Below, piece after piece: positions 30,491 to 41,120 of a stretch of DNA of 64,000 bases; the first letter of the stretch is position 1, and the number at the start of each line of letters is the position of its first letter. The notes beneath the pieces are model-generated. The model was not told where the DNA came from, did not search any database, and worked only from the letters and a program-made list of their open reading frames with translations. The DNA comes from Sternotherus odoratus. Taxonomy: Eukaryota > Chordata > Testudines > Kinosternidae. Location: assembly GCA_032164245.1 (NCBI GenBank), contig JAVMKO010000005.1, positions 40,948,133-41,012,132 of the forward strand. The letters are read 5' to 3'. Both the position numbers and the translations under genes were made by a program.

Positions 30491-31815
30491 GAAGGGGATA
30501 ATCAGTGATGTTCTTTGCCACCCGTCACAGAGGTGTCATGAGAATGAATGTTTATGAAGTGTTTTGGAATACACTGTAACATTAGAGCAAGCCTCCTTCA
30601 TACCATAAACTGTATTGTGCCCCATTTTTAATTACTAAATCTATTTGTTCCGCTTGACCTGTCCATAATTAATAGAAAAATTATGCAGTGGAAGGACTGC
30701 AGGGCGTGGTCTGGGAGTCCTGTGCTCCCCGTCAGAGAGACACGAAATCATACCTCCCCGGTGCCCTGGCTCCCCTACACTGTGCATGGCAGTAGCCGTA
30801 ACACAAAATAAACTAGCACTGGACCCTCTTCTGCCTCCTCCTCAATCTTCCTCCATTTGCCGCTGCAAACTCTTTGCTAAGCTAAGTGACAGTCTGATTG
30901 CTTCTGAGCTTTCCACCTGTTTCATCAGCATTTTTGCCAACATTTCATTCCTCCAGCCCTGAACAAATCCCATTCTTTCCTCCCTGCTCTCTGGGCTCCT
31001 AATTTTACCAGACAATGCCAGTCAATTTTTCACTTCTGCACAACAGTGCCTCAGAATGCATCTTGACTGTGGGGCTCAATAGCACATAAAGTTCACCTCC
31101 TTGCCATTTTCTGCATAGATCAACCCTCTTCGCTTCAGTACCTGGGCCTGAATGGAAGATGTTTAACAAAGCAATCTCCCCTTCCCTTTCAGCCTGGCAT
31201 TAAACTAATTCATTCACCTGAACAAGAAGAATTGCCTCACTCCACTTCCCTTTTCACTGGAGCTGTGCTGCTTTTCAGATAGCCTTACCTTCTCCCATTT
31301 GCTAATTTAATCCCTTTCCCTCCCCCACACCAGCTTCTTCTGTCCACTCTGCCACTTTCCTTTCTGTTGTTATATTTCTCGTCCTAGCTTAAGGGCAAGG
31401 CAAATTCAAACAGGCTGTGGTTTGCCAGTTCTGATCCCGTCATGCCAACACTGATTTAACAGCAATGTCATCACATCAGAATGATGATCCAGTTGAGACT
31501 GGGGTGACATAGTCGGAGACAATATAGGGACAGTCACATGAAGATGTGCAAGGAATTTCTCCTTGGATTCTCACCAGTCATAGGCTCTCCTGGGATGACA
31601 CTGTGACTCACACATTGACTTATTAGAACTATCAAATTCAGATCCCCAATGCTCAGAATCAGTGTAGTATATCTGAACAGGATGGGGGTGTATTTTTCCC
31701 CATCTGAACCATTCTCCCCAACTAGATTAACACAAGTTATTTGTAACAAATAGTATCTGATGAATTTCACCTTTTTCTGCCCACAAAAAGAGCATGAAAT
31801 TCTCAAATTTATTTA
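30491..31815. other. Unique non-coding sequence
   Basis: No gene or named repeat recognised. Confidence 0.4.
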
Positions 31816-32212
31816 AGATTAGCAACCGTGTTAGTCTGTATCCGTAAATAAAACAAGGAATACTTGTGCCCACGAAATATGCTGAAATAAACTGGTTAGT
31901 CTCTAAGGGCTGGTCTCCACTAGGGGGGAAAATCAACTGTAGATACGCAATTTCATCTACGTTAATAACGTAGCTGAAATCGGCGTCTCTGCAGCCGACT
32001 TACATGCCGTCCTCAAGGTGGTGGCAGTCGGCGCCGTGCTCCCTCGTCGACTCCAGCTTGCGCCTCTTGACGAGCTGGACTTCTGGAGTCCATGGGGGAG
32101 CCGCTGGCGATCGATTTATCATGTCTTGACGAGACGCGATAAATTGATCGCCAAAAGATCGATGCTTCCCTGCCGTAGTGAGGACAAGCCCTAAGGTGCC
32201 ACAAATATTCCT
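31816..32212. mobile_element. Fold-back SINE/LINE tail, split by a MITE
   Basis: 31816-31870 (GTGTTAGTCTGTATCCG.. to ..GGAATACTTGTG) is the reverse complement of the tail family seen at 19356. It is joined to a forward tail, CCCACGAAATATGCTGAAAT.. (31870-31906), which resumes as GGTGCCACAAATATTCCT (32195-32212) after a 285-bp insert. The tail is thus present as an inverted, internally shortened dimer. Confidence 0.8.
31907..32191. mobile_element. Harbinger-like MITE nested in the SINE tail
   Basis: GGGCTGGTCTCCACTAGGG at the left and CCGTAGTGAGGACAAGCCC at the right form a terminal inverted repeat (about 15 of 19 matching). TAA lies on both sides (31904-31906 and 32192-32194). Removing the insert and one TAA restores the host tail ..TAGTCTCTAAGGTGCCAC.., which proves the boundaries. 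A TWA duplication fits PIF/Harbinger. The interior has an inverted pair around GCGATCGATTTATC / GATAAATTGATCGC. No coding capacity. Confidence 0.9.
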
Positions 32213-34300
32213 CAAATTTATTTGTAGAGTTGACTGGGAAATTTCGATGAAACTGAAATTTTGATGAATTTTTTTTTTACCCGCTTGTTATTTTAAATTA
32301 CTCACTCATTTCTCCAGCTAGTAATTCTTGGTCTGAAGGTTGTTTGCAAACAGTTCATTGTGAATATTCAAGAATCACAGGTCTTAATGTGTTGCTTAGC
32401 TATGTAAGACACTGGTTTTCTTTCTATTCCCCAGTTGGATAAATTGTGTAACTATCAGAATCAACAATAGTGCAAAATTGGAATTCCGAGTACAACAATC
32501 CACAACTCACAATTCACTCCAGGCAAACGGACAAGCCTCTGAGCTTCAAATCCACTTTCCCTGGGCATTTGGGCCAGTAATGCTCACTGTCCAGAATATT
32601 CATGGAAAAGCAAACAAAAGAGGGGCCATGAACGCAGCCTACGTGAATTAACTAAAGATGAGAATGAAGACTGGTGCAGTCATCACCCAGCTTTTCAGCC
32701 AACCATCTCTGCCTTGGCCTCATCTGCCCATTACTTGTTTCTCTCTCCTTTGGCCTCTCACCGGCCCTAACTACCTACATAGATAGTGCAATTTATGCTG
32801 AGTGAAGAAAGTAAAGTCAACAGAGTGTCTTTGTAGTATATGCCTCTATCTTACCTCTCTCTACTACCTTCACTCCCCTTTATCAGTATACAATAGAAAC
32901 CTTCTCATAAAAGTGGTAAAACCCTAGCATGTTGTATATTGTGCTTGAGTTGCTATTATATTGGAGAGAAAGAGGAGGATGGACAGATTACCTTGGCCTT
33001 TATTTTTCTGTTGTGTGAAAAGGAAGCCCTGCCTGAACTTGCTCATGGGAGAGGCGTTGCTGGAGGGAGGCATGTGAATGCTCTTTTCTTTCCCTCCCAG
33101 TAACCGAACTTGTCAGCTCACAAGCCGCTCATGAAATCCTCTCCTGGCTCCCCAGGGTGTTTTAATGTCCTTCACACAGCCAGGCCGTCCTGGTCGGCAC
33201 ATTCATTCTCCATATTCACAGGACATTTTTTTTAAAAAGAGGGTTTGAGGCCCTTTGAAGGCTGATTCTATAGGGTGAACAGTCTCCTCTTCATTTCAAA
33301 AGGGCAACTTTGCTGGAAGCGGTGCCCTAGTCACCATGTGGGGTGGCCTCCTCTGCCGGGCAGTCTCTTGAATAGAATACAAGAAATATCATTTCCCAGT
33401 TCTTTTCAGTACCAATGTAGAGTCAAACTTCCTTAAGGCTGGATAATGGAACATGTTCAGGTTCAGGTGACATCTCCTGCACACTTCCCTTTCCCCACTC
33501 GGCCCGTGGTCACCCCAAATAGGGGATATTCCCTCACCTCATCCTTTTGTCCAGAACATCAGCTGGTGTTTCCTCACCCTCATCTTTGTCTACCCCCCCC
33601 CCCCTCCTGTAAGGCTGGTCTCCTCCCACAGTGAAGATGTTTACTCACCTACCCCAATAATCAAAGTGGTCTCTGGATCCTGTTTGACTCTTCACTGCAC
33701 CTAGATGCCCAGAGAGTAGCAATGGGGCATGGGAGTATCTTCTGATTCCTTTGGGCAAATGATTATGCCCATTCCAGGCCAGTACCAACACAGTGACAAC
33801 AATTCATTGCCTCCAGACTGGGCTACTGCATCTCAGCCGAAGGCATACCCGGTGCAGATAGAAGATGGTACAGCAAGTGCCGCGTGATCACAGCCCACAA
33901 GCTCTCTGCACTCTGCTGCGTCCCAATGGAATTCCTTGTCTGGTTCGGGTTCCTCATCCCCATGTCAAAGCCTCAAATGGTGATGGCAATTTTCAGTGTT
34001 AGGTCTAAGCCCTAAATTAATCTCTCCCAAACCTCACATTTCTCCTCCTACCCCTCTGGCACTATTTGTAGCCAGATAATAGATGAGACTTAAGGACTGT
34101 CCTTTACTCCAGAAGTGACAGTCTTCAGATCACTGCAGTGGGTGAATGAATATTCTTAGTGGAGTATGTCCCCATCTCCCCGAGCTCCCTGAATTAAGAG
34201 CAGGCCTTTGGGATTCTCAATGGGAACATGCTGAAATTACCTGTGCGACAGGACTACAGCAGTTCCTCTATTTGGGGGATTGGAGAGGGAATGCGACCCT
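32213..34300. other. Unique non-coding sequence
   Basis: A degraded GAAATTTCGATGAAACTG-type repeat piece lies at about 32230-32275, and a C-run at 33594-33604. No gene recognised. Confidence 0.4.
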
Positions 34301-34309
34301 ACGGCTTCC

Positions 34310-34520
34310 ATCTCGTTAGCTATTTGGTATTTAGCTAGTAGGCAATTAATTAAACAAACAATCACTACCTAGCACTTCACATTTTAAAAGGGTTGCTCAG
34401 GCACCTAATTAAATAAACTGTAATTAACTGACAAAATTTGATGGTGTTCCCATTTTATCCTCACCCTTTGCCTGTACTCAGTGTGTATGAATCGCAGCAT
34501 TTAGGTGCAGGGATGTGGGG
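34310..34520. other. AT-rich repeat-free block, candidate conserved non-coding element
   Basis: The region has clustered ATTAATTAAAC, TAATTAAATAAACTG and TAATTAACTGAC motifs, all homeodomain-like, and no identifiable repeat. It resembles vertebrate enhancer cores in composition only. Conservation cannot be judged from one sequence. Confidence 0.3.
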
Positions 34521-34841
34521 ACACAGTCATCTCACTTAAAGGCACCAAGGTAAACTTGGATTTGGGACTTTTCACTCTAGCGTGTACTGACACGTAGCAG
34601 TGGTACTTTGTATCTGTGGATCTGAATGCACTGCACTTAGTGTGTCCTTGCTGCTGGCTATTGCTAATTTGGAAGCTGTCTCTTCAGACCCTATTTTGTT
34701 TGATCATTTCACTGTGGATAGCCGGATCATGGCCTTTTTCCCATCACCCCAAAGCGTCTGATCACTCCTGCCTGTGCTGGCTCAGGAGACATACCCGGCC
34801 CCTATGACTCCGGTGTCAAAGCCACGCACTCTGGCTGCTTG

Positions 34842-34855
34842 GTTGCTATAGCAAC
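34842..34855. promoter_or_regulatory. Palindromic RFX X-box-like site
   Basis: GTTGCTATAGCAAC is a perfect 14-bp palindrome and matches the RFX X-box layout GTTNC..GNAAC, differing from the ideal GTTGCCATGGCAAC only at the centre. The nearby sequence (34860-34920) is CpG-containing and repeat-free. Motif evidence only. Confidence 0.45.
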
Positions 34856-35059
34856 AGCACATTTGGGGCGAGCGGCCTCATTGAGGTTGGTGGTTGTCAT
34901 TTCGCTGAGCGAGCTGGATAGCTGGAGAGGCACGTCCATGCCTCTGCTCTACCTGGGTGGGGTGGGCTAGCCGCATGTGATCAGAGAATGTTCCCAGGAG
35001 AAACATGCCTACGAGATCACCGAGATACAGGGCTGCTGTTGTGGACCAGGATGTAGGTG

Positions 35060-35610
35060 GTATTGCCTAGTAGCCGGAGCAGGAGTCATGTTTAGAGGGC
35101 AGAGCGAGCGTCCAGGTTGGGGAATGAAGCTAAGAATCAGCACCAGTCATCTGCCAGTTACCAGAGCCAGAGTCAGAACCAGGAAATTGGAGCTGAGGGT
35201 CAGAGCTGAGGTGAGATGCCAAATGCCAGACCCAGGCTCAAGCCAGAGTCATGGTCAGAAGTCAGAGGCCGGGGTTGGAGCCAGGACTGTCACTGGGGCC
35301 TGGACGCAAGGGGCAGAAACTGGAGGAGAGGCAAGAATCAAGCATGGAGCATGGTGGGAAGAGGAGTGAAGGCGGGGTAAGGCAGGAGCAGAGCAGGTAT
35401 CAGGAACCGGGGTAGGTGCAGGAGGCAGAAACAAGCAGGGTCCAGTGCAGTCACAACAGGAAACCACCTTGTTGCTCAGACAAACTTCCTGTGCCTCCTT
35501 ATGGCTTAAATAGCTTAGCTGGACCAATCAGTGGAGCCAGGTGATCCTACAATCAAGGTTCCCATGGGTGGTGCCTTGACTGGGGCTATAGTCCTAGTAG
35601 TTTCTCAGCC
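35060..35610 (+). repeat. GCCAGAGTCAG-rich region, probable LTR-derived repeat
   Basis: Imperfect repeats of (GCCAGAGTCAGAACCAGG)-type purine-rich sequence are followed by AACAGGAAACCACCTTGTTG and then CCAATCAGTGGAGCCAGGTG. The order resembles a common reptile LTR that I recall, but I cannot place TG/CA termini or a target duplication. The 130-codon frame here is repeat-derived. Confidence 0.4.
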
Positions 35611-35679
35611 CACCAGGGGTATGTCTACACTCTGGCTCTGACCCAACAGGTGCACCTGCCTCAATTTCCCCTTGGTCAA

Positions 35680-35691
35680 GCTATAAAAGGA
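35680..35691 (+). promoter_or_regulatory. TATA-box-like element
   Basis: CTATAAAAGGAG is a strong TATA consensus, with a TCAATTTCC stretch upstream. No exon or start follows that I can identify. It could be a leftover LTR promoter or chance. Confidence 0.2.
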
Positions 35692-36377
35692 GCCCAGTCT
35701 CTCTGACTTCCGTGATATAAAGTTCCACCTCTGGGTATACTTTGTTGACAGGCGCATGCAATAATTCATAGAGCCTCACTGCAAAATGGTTCTTCCATCT
35801 CCCACGGTAAAACACAGAAAGGTACAGCGAGGTTCCATGCCTCTCTCCCGGTACAACATTTTTGGGTCACTCAGTTCCCAGTTCCTTTCTGCCCTAGTGC
35901 CAGGGCCCCATTCTCCAGGCCATGCACCTGAGAACAGCCAGTCTCACTACTCTTCTACCCACCACAGTCCATGGACTCAGCCCCCCTCATTAGCTTCCTG
36001 ACTCTGGCTCTCTATCTAAGGGAAGTCAGCAGGCCAGCCCCTCTACTGGTCTGCTAATTCCTCCCTATCTCCAGGTCTGGCTTGCAGAGCTTTCCTCTCT
36101 GCAGCTTTCCTGTCTCCCGCAGGAAGCTCTCACCTGCTAATCTCTCCATCTAGGGCCCAGGTGCCCTCTTTTAAGTGCAACTGGGGTCATCTGACCAGTC
36201 ACAGATGCACTAGCCTCTTCCCTCTTAAAGAGCCAGTGTCAATGAGACCGTCAATTCAAATTCATCTGGACTCCATGCATGGACTACATTGGAGGGAGGG
36301 TGGGGTGGAGAGGAAACTACTGCACTCAGCCCTTCCACCTTATTATATACATTGTGGTACTGCTTGGAGGCCTCATT

Positions 36378-36450
36378 CAAGATAGAGCCCCATCATGCTA
36401 GGCGCTATACAAACACACAAGATGACACAGTTCCTGACCTGGAGAGCCTA
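36378..36450 (+). mobile_element. Old amniote interspersed repeat (GCGCTGTACAAACA family)
   Basis: CATGCTAGGCGCTATACAAACACACAAG followed by CAGTTCCTGACCTGGAGAGC (quoted in parts) is a diverged copy of the repeat also present at 37737, 41080 and 52115. The family name is uncertain. Confidence 0.6.
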
Positions 36451-36500
36451 TGATCTCACCTGAACTGTAACATCCTGTGACTGTTTTCTACACATTCATT

Positions 36501-37500
36501 ATTCATAGAATCATAGAGTTGGAAGGGACCTCAGGAGGTCATCTATTCCAACCACCTGCTCAAAAGCAGGACCAATACCAACTAAATTATCCCAACTAGG
36601 GCTTTGTCTAGCCTGACCTTAAAACCCTCCAAGGAAGGAGAATTCACCACCTCCCTAGGTAACCCATTCCAGTGCTTCAGCACCCTCCTAGTGAGTTTTT
36701 TTTCTAATATCCAACCTAAACTTCCCCCACTGCAACTTGAGACCATTACTCCTTGTTCTGTCATCTGCTACCACTCAGAAGAGTCTAGATCCATCCTCTT
36801 TAGAACCCCCATTCAGGTAGTTGAAAGCAGCTATCAAATCTCCCCTCAGTCTTCTCTTCCACAGACTAAATAATCCCAGTTCCCTCAGTCTCTCCTCATA
36901 AATCATGGGCTCCAGCCCCCGAATCATTTTTGTTGCTCTGCGCTGGGCTCTTTTCAATTTTTCCACATCCTTCTTGTAGCATGGGGCCCAAAACTGGACA
37001 CAGTACTCCAGATGAGGCCTCACCAATGCCAAAGAGAGGGGAATAATCATGTCCCTCAATGTGCTGGCAATGCTCCTATTTATACAGCCCAAACTGCCAT
37101 TATAGCCTTCTTGGCAACAAGGGCAGACTGTTGACTCATATCCAGCATCTCATCCACTGTAACTCCTAGGTCCTTTTCTGCAGAACTGCTGCCTAGCCAT
37201 TCAGTCCCTGTAGCAGTGCATGGGATTCTTCCGTCCTAAGTGCAGGACTCTGTACTTGTCCTTGTTGAACCTCATCAGATTTCTTTTGGCCCAGTTCTCT
37301 AATTTCTCTAGGTCCCTCAGTATCCTATCCCTACCCTCCAGCGTATCTACCACTCCTCCCAGTTTAGTATCGTCTGCAAACTTGCTGAGCGTGCAGTCCA
37401 CGCCATCCTCCAGATCATTAATGAAGATATTGAACAAAACCAGCCCCAAGACCGACCCTTGGGGCACTCCACTTGATACTGCTTCAAGACAGCTTCCAAG
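36501..37500 (-). pseudogene. CR1 LINE, 5'-truncated copy with ORF2 reverse-transcriptase remnants
   Basis: Read on the minus strand, the copy starts in the RT palm with [19 protein letters not shown], then the catalytic FADDTKLGG block (plus about 37355-37385) and [16 protein letters not shown]. After a frame break it gives VRPHLEYCVQFWAPCYKKD and KLKRAQRRATKMIRGL, then NGLPREVVNSPSLEGFK. It ends in the 3' UTR with CATAGAATCATAGAGTTGG at 36501-36520. The order and motifs identify CR1 ORF2, a non-LTR reverse transcriptase. The frame is broken and the endonuclease domain is absent, so the copy cannot move. Confidence 0.95.
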
Positions 37501-37736
37501 TTCTCATTCAGGCAACCCCAACAGAGGCTAGGGATGTGTGAAATGACTGGCAAAGGGTGTAAGCAGTCTGCATCAATCTATAGGAGTATGTGAAGATCTC
37601 ACACACAGTATCTGCTCCTCTGCCCTGAGCATCCACTGGACAACCAGCCGCTCGTAGACAGTATTGGTAACCAGATCACACGGCTTGGCTTTTATGGAAT
37701 GACTGCTTACTCTAGCTCTGAGTGGGATGTCCCGGT
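37501..37736. other. Unique non-coding sequence
   Basis: Nothing recognised. Confidence 0.35.
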
Positions 37737-37860
37737 GACGTACCTTAGTATTATTTTTGTATTACCTGTACCCCATTGTGCTTGGTGCTGTACAAACACA
37801 GAACAAGAAGCTGGTCCCTGCCCCCAAAGAGCTTACAACTTCTACTCTATGTTATCTACT
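37737..37860 (+). mobile_element. Old amniote interspersed repeat (GCTGTACAAACACAGAAC family)
   Basis: CCATTGTGCTTGGTGCTGTA, CAAACACAGAACAAGAAGC and CCCAAAGAGCTTACAACTTC are successive blocks of a well-conserved, frequent amniote repeat. This is the clearest of four copies in the window. Confidence 0.75.
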
Positions 37861-38149
37861 GTAACTTGGGTTTAGTAATTTTCCCCAGTATAACACAAGC
37901 AAGTGCACTTCAGTGGCCTACAGTTTTCTATTCCTGGCTGTAATAATATAATAAAATTAAACTAATCATCATCATATGCTCTTAATCAAAATCCCATTTT
38001 ATCTTCATTAATTTCATTCCTCCCCCCAGCCCAGTTTCATCCAGATAAACAAGGTTTCAGAGTTCTTTGCATTTCCATTCCAGGCTCCATCGCAAAGCCC
38101 TTCACATGCTGAGTGAACGGAGCCAGAGGCCCGTACAGTATTGTCCCCC

Positions 38150-38270
38150 CTATACAAATGAGCAAACGGAGAAACAAAGAGGTCAGGTGACTCAGTCAAG
38201 AGGCCGGTGACAGAGATGGGAACAGACCCTAGACTGTCTGATAGCCAGTCCAAAGTGCGGACCTCTAGCC
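38150..38270 (-). mobile_element. MIR-type CORE-SINE
   Basis: AACGGAGAAACAAAGAGGTC, GTGACAGAGATGGGAACAGA and AGTCCAAAGTGCGGACCTC correspond to the reversed MIR core and head. A hAT element starts immediately after it. Confidence 0.7.
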
Positions 38271-38820
38271 TAGGGGTGGGCAAACATTTTGACCCGAAGG
38301 CCACATCGGGGTTCAAAATTGTATGGAGGACTGGTTAGGGAAGGCTGCGCCTCCCCAAACAGCCTGGCCCTGCCTCCTATCTGACCTGCACCCACTTCCC
38401 ACCCCCCTGACTGCCCCCCTCAGAACTTCTGATCCATCCAACCCCCCCGCTCCTTGTCCCCTGACTACTCCCGCCAGAGACTCCCCACCCCTAATCACCC
38501 TCCCAGAACTGCACCCCCTATCCAACCCCCCTGCTCCCTGACTGCTCCGACCCCTAGCCACATTCCCTGGGACTCCCGTGCCCTATCCAACCCCCGCCCC
38601 TTCCCTGTCCCCTGACCGCCCCCCAAGACCCTCTGCCCCTTATCCAACCCCCCCCCCAACTCCCCTCCGGCCCACGCCACCACACTGGTCTGCCAGAGTG
38701 AGCAGCCCCACCCCCCAGAGCATAGCTTGCAGGATGCGTTGAGGCTGGGAGTGGGGGAAGCGGAGGAGGGGCCAGGAGCAGCCTCCCCAGCCAGGAGCTC
38801 AGGGGCCAGATGGGGCTTAG
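38271..38820 (+). mobile_element. hAT element (GGGGTGGGCAAAC family), right end unclear
   Basis: TAGGGGTGGGCAAACATTTT is the recognisable left terminus. The interior is C-rich (CCTGACTGCCCCCCTCAGAA and similar) and matches the reverse complement of the element at 61268, so the two copies lie in opposite orientation. I do not see the expected closing GTTTGCCCACCCCTG; this copy is probably truncated near 38820. Confidence 0.72.
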
Positions 38821-39570
38821 GTCATCACAGGGGAGAGGGGATTAATCGTCCAAGTAAGTAGAGTGAGGAGCAGAATTGGTTTAAACCCCATGTGGCCAAT
38901 ATGTGGAACTGTCATCTCCCAGCTGGGAGCTGTCACTGTCTGGACCCTGCCAAAGGCAGCTCACTTCAAGGCAGTCTCCTCTCTCTGGAGGTTAAAACAG
39001 TGGGCATATCAAACCAGCTGAACTTGCTGGGGGCTACTCAGACAAAGCTGAAGGTAAAGCGAAGGTCCCAGAGGTTAAGGTCCTGCTGCTGAGAGAAATG
39101 CTAAGCCAAAGGCGTTATTAAAAAGGCAATTGTGCAGCAGGCTGACTCCCAGAATACCTGTGAAATCAAATTAGAGCCAAGAACGGCGGAGACCGAGGCA
39201 CGTGTCATAAGGAAACAGCCTCATCTTTTGGGTCCTTGATGGAGGACTGGAGAGAATGTTAATTTCGAAGCTAGAGGTTAAGATTCAAAGCTAACCATTT
39301 GCATGGAGAAGGCTTATCGCATTCCTAGGAGAAGACCAAACACGGCAAATGATCTACTCCCATGAGTCTGAACAGCTCACAAGCAGACAAGTCTTTTACT
39401 TGCTTTGTTTTGCCCGTGCATTCAGAGCCAGTGAATGGTGTCGGACTGGGCACACATACTTCTTTCCCGATGGAACAGATACGTACCAGGCAGCAGCAAT
39501 ATCCACCAAGCCAGGCTGCAGCTTCCCCCATGGCCCTTCACCAATATGGCCCCACCTTGCCCATGACATG
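38821..39570. other. Unique non-coding sequence
   Basis: No gene recognised. Confidence 0.4.
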
Positions 39571-40278
39571 GAGAACATAAGAAAGGCCATACTGGGTCAG
39601 ACCAATGGTCCATCCAGCCCAGTGTCCTGTCTACCACCAGAGGCCAATGCCAGGTGCCCCGGAGTGAGTGAACCTAACAGGTAATGATCAAGTGATCTCT
39701 CTCTTACCATCCATCACCCCCCTCTGACAAACAGAGGCTAGGGACACCATTCCTTACCCATCCTGGCTAATAGCCATTAATGGACTTAACTTCCATGAAT
39801 TTATCCAGTTCTCTTTTAAACCCTGTTATAGTCCTAGCCTTCACAACCTCCTCAGGCAAGGAGTTCCACAGGTTGACTGTGCACTGTGTGAAGAAGAACT
39901 TCCTTTTATTTGTTTTAAACCTGCTGCCAACTAATTTCATTGGGTGGCCCCTAGTTCTTCTATTATGGGAACAAGTAAATAACTTTTCCTTATTCACTTT
40001 CTCCACACCACTCAGAATTTTATATACCTCTACCATATCCCTCCTTAGTCTCCTCTTTTCCAAGTCCTAGCCTCTTTAATCTCTCCTCATATGGGACCCG
40101 TTCCAAACCCCTAACCATTTTAGTTGCCCATCTCTGAACCTTTTCTAATGCCAGTATATCCTTTTTGAGATGAGGAGACCACATTTGTACACAGTGTTCA
40201 AGATGTGGGCGCACCATGGATTTGTAAAGGGCGATAAGATATTCTCTGTCTTATTCTCTATCCCTTTTTTAATGAGGC
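39571..40278 (-). pseudogene. CR1 LINE, second subfamily, 5'-truncated with RT C-terminal remnants
   Basis: The minus strand encodes [37 protein letters not shown] and, after a frameshift, [36 protein letters not shown] and GFKRELDKFM, the usual end of CR1 ORF2. The 3' UTR ends with GAACATAAGAAAGGCC (plus 39573-39588), unlike the CATAGAAT tail at 36501, so this is a distinct CR1 subfamily. The FADD catalytic box is missing through 5' truncation. Confidence 0.93.
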
Positions 40279-41029
40279 GGTAGGAGGGAGCTCGAGGCCT
40301 GTTCCCAGTAAGAACCCTGAAGCACCCCTGTCCCGGTGAGAACAATGCTGAGCACTGCACATCTAGCCACTTCACTGCAGAGCCTTTCTGGGAGCCGAGC
40401 TCTCCTGGAAATCTGGCCACCAGCATCCATGGCCCCTCCAGCTCTTTGACTCTGCTGAAGCTGCCCGGAGGGTGCTGATTATGGGCGCTGGTTTTTGCCA
40501 TAGATACAATGAAATGGTGATGGTTTTATTGCTGATTTTGGCCACCATTTTACGGTGAGCTAGTGCTGGCTGTGACCCTCTTGTGCCTGGGTCCTATTAC
40601 GGTAGCTTATATAGCTCCTGGCAGCAGCACACCCCCAGATAGTGTAATTATCAGCTTTCCTCCCTAGCAAAGTGCATTGGCTGGCTTTAATACAATTAAT
40701 TAGAGCTTAATCAAGTTCTGATAGCCAGGCACAGAACCCAGCGATTTCAGCCTTGGCAGCAAGATTTATTAAGAGGTTAAAGTAAATGAGGAAGAGAAAG
40801 GAAGAGAAACGGTCCATCAGTAATAACACAGGAGCACGGCTGAAATCGAAGATGAGCTTCAGCTGTGAAATGCAAATTTCTCCCAGGGGTTTGGATCCAG
40901 CGTTGTTCTTTTGAGGCAGGAGGCCCGGAGTTGCTAAGAATGGATCTGAATCCAAACATCCGAAGGTCCTTTGGGTCTGGCGTGCTGGTTAAGGTTCATC
41001 GCTGTTTAAAATATAGCTATTTCCCTTAC
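40279..41029. other. Unique sequence with an AT-rich candidate regulatory block
   Basis: Between about 40635 and 40870 there is a repeat-free AT-rich stretch with GTGTAATTATCAGC, AATACAATTAATTAGAGC and AATGCAAATTTC (an octamer-like ATGCAAAT). It is a candidate enhancer by composition only. Confidence 0.35.
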
Positions 41030-41120
41030 TGCTATTTATATGCGTCAGATGCTTTACGAGCCAGGGGATATACAACACCAAACAAACCCCCTGCCCCAAG
41101 CAGCTTATGGTCTAAAACAG
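41030..41120 (+). mobile_element. Old amniote interspersed repeat (CCCCAAGCAGCTTATGGTC)
   Basis: Diverged relative of the 37737 repeat; CTGCCCCAAGCAGCTTATGG corresponds to its conserved 3' block. Confidence 0.5.

Noticed and set aside
35680..35691. TATA box as a gene promoter
   Set aside because: No exon, start codon or CpG enrichment follows; it may be an LTR remnant or chance.
36501..37500. Reading the RT fragment as a functional gene
   Set aside because: Frames are broken, the N-terminal part and endonuclease are absent, and it ends in a standard CR1 3' tail.
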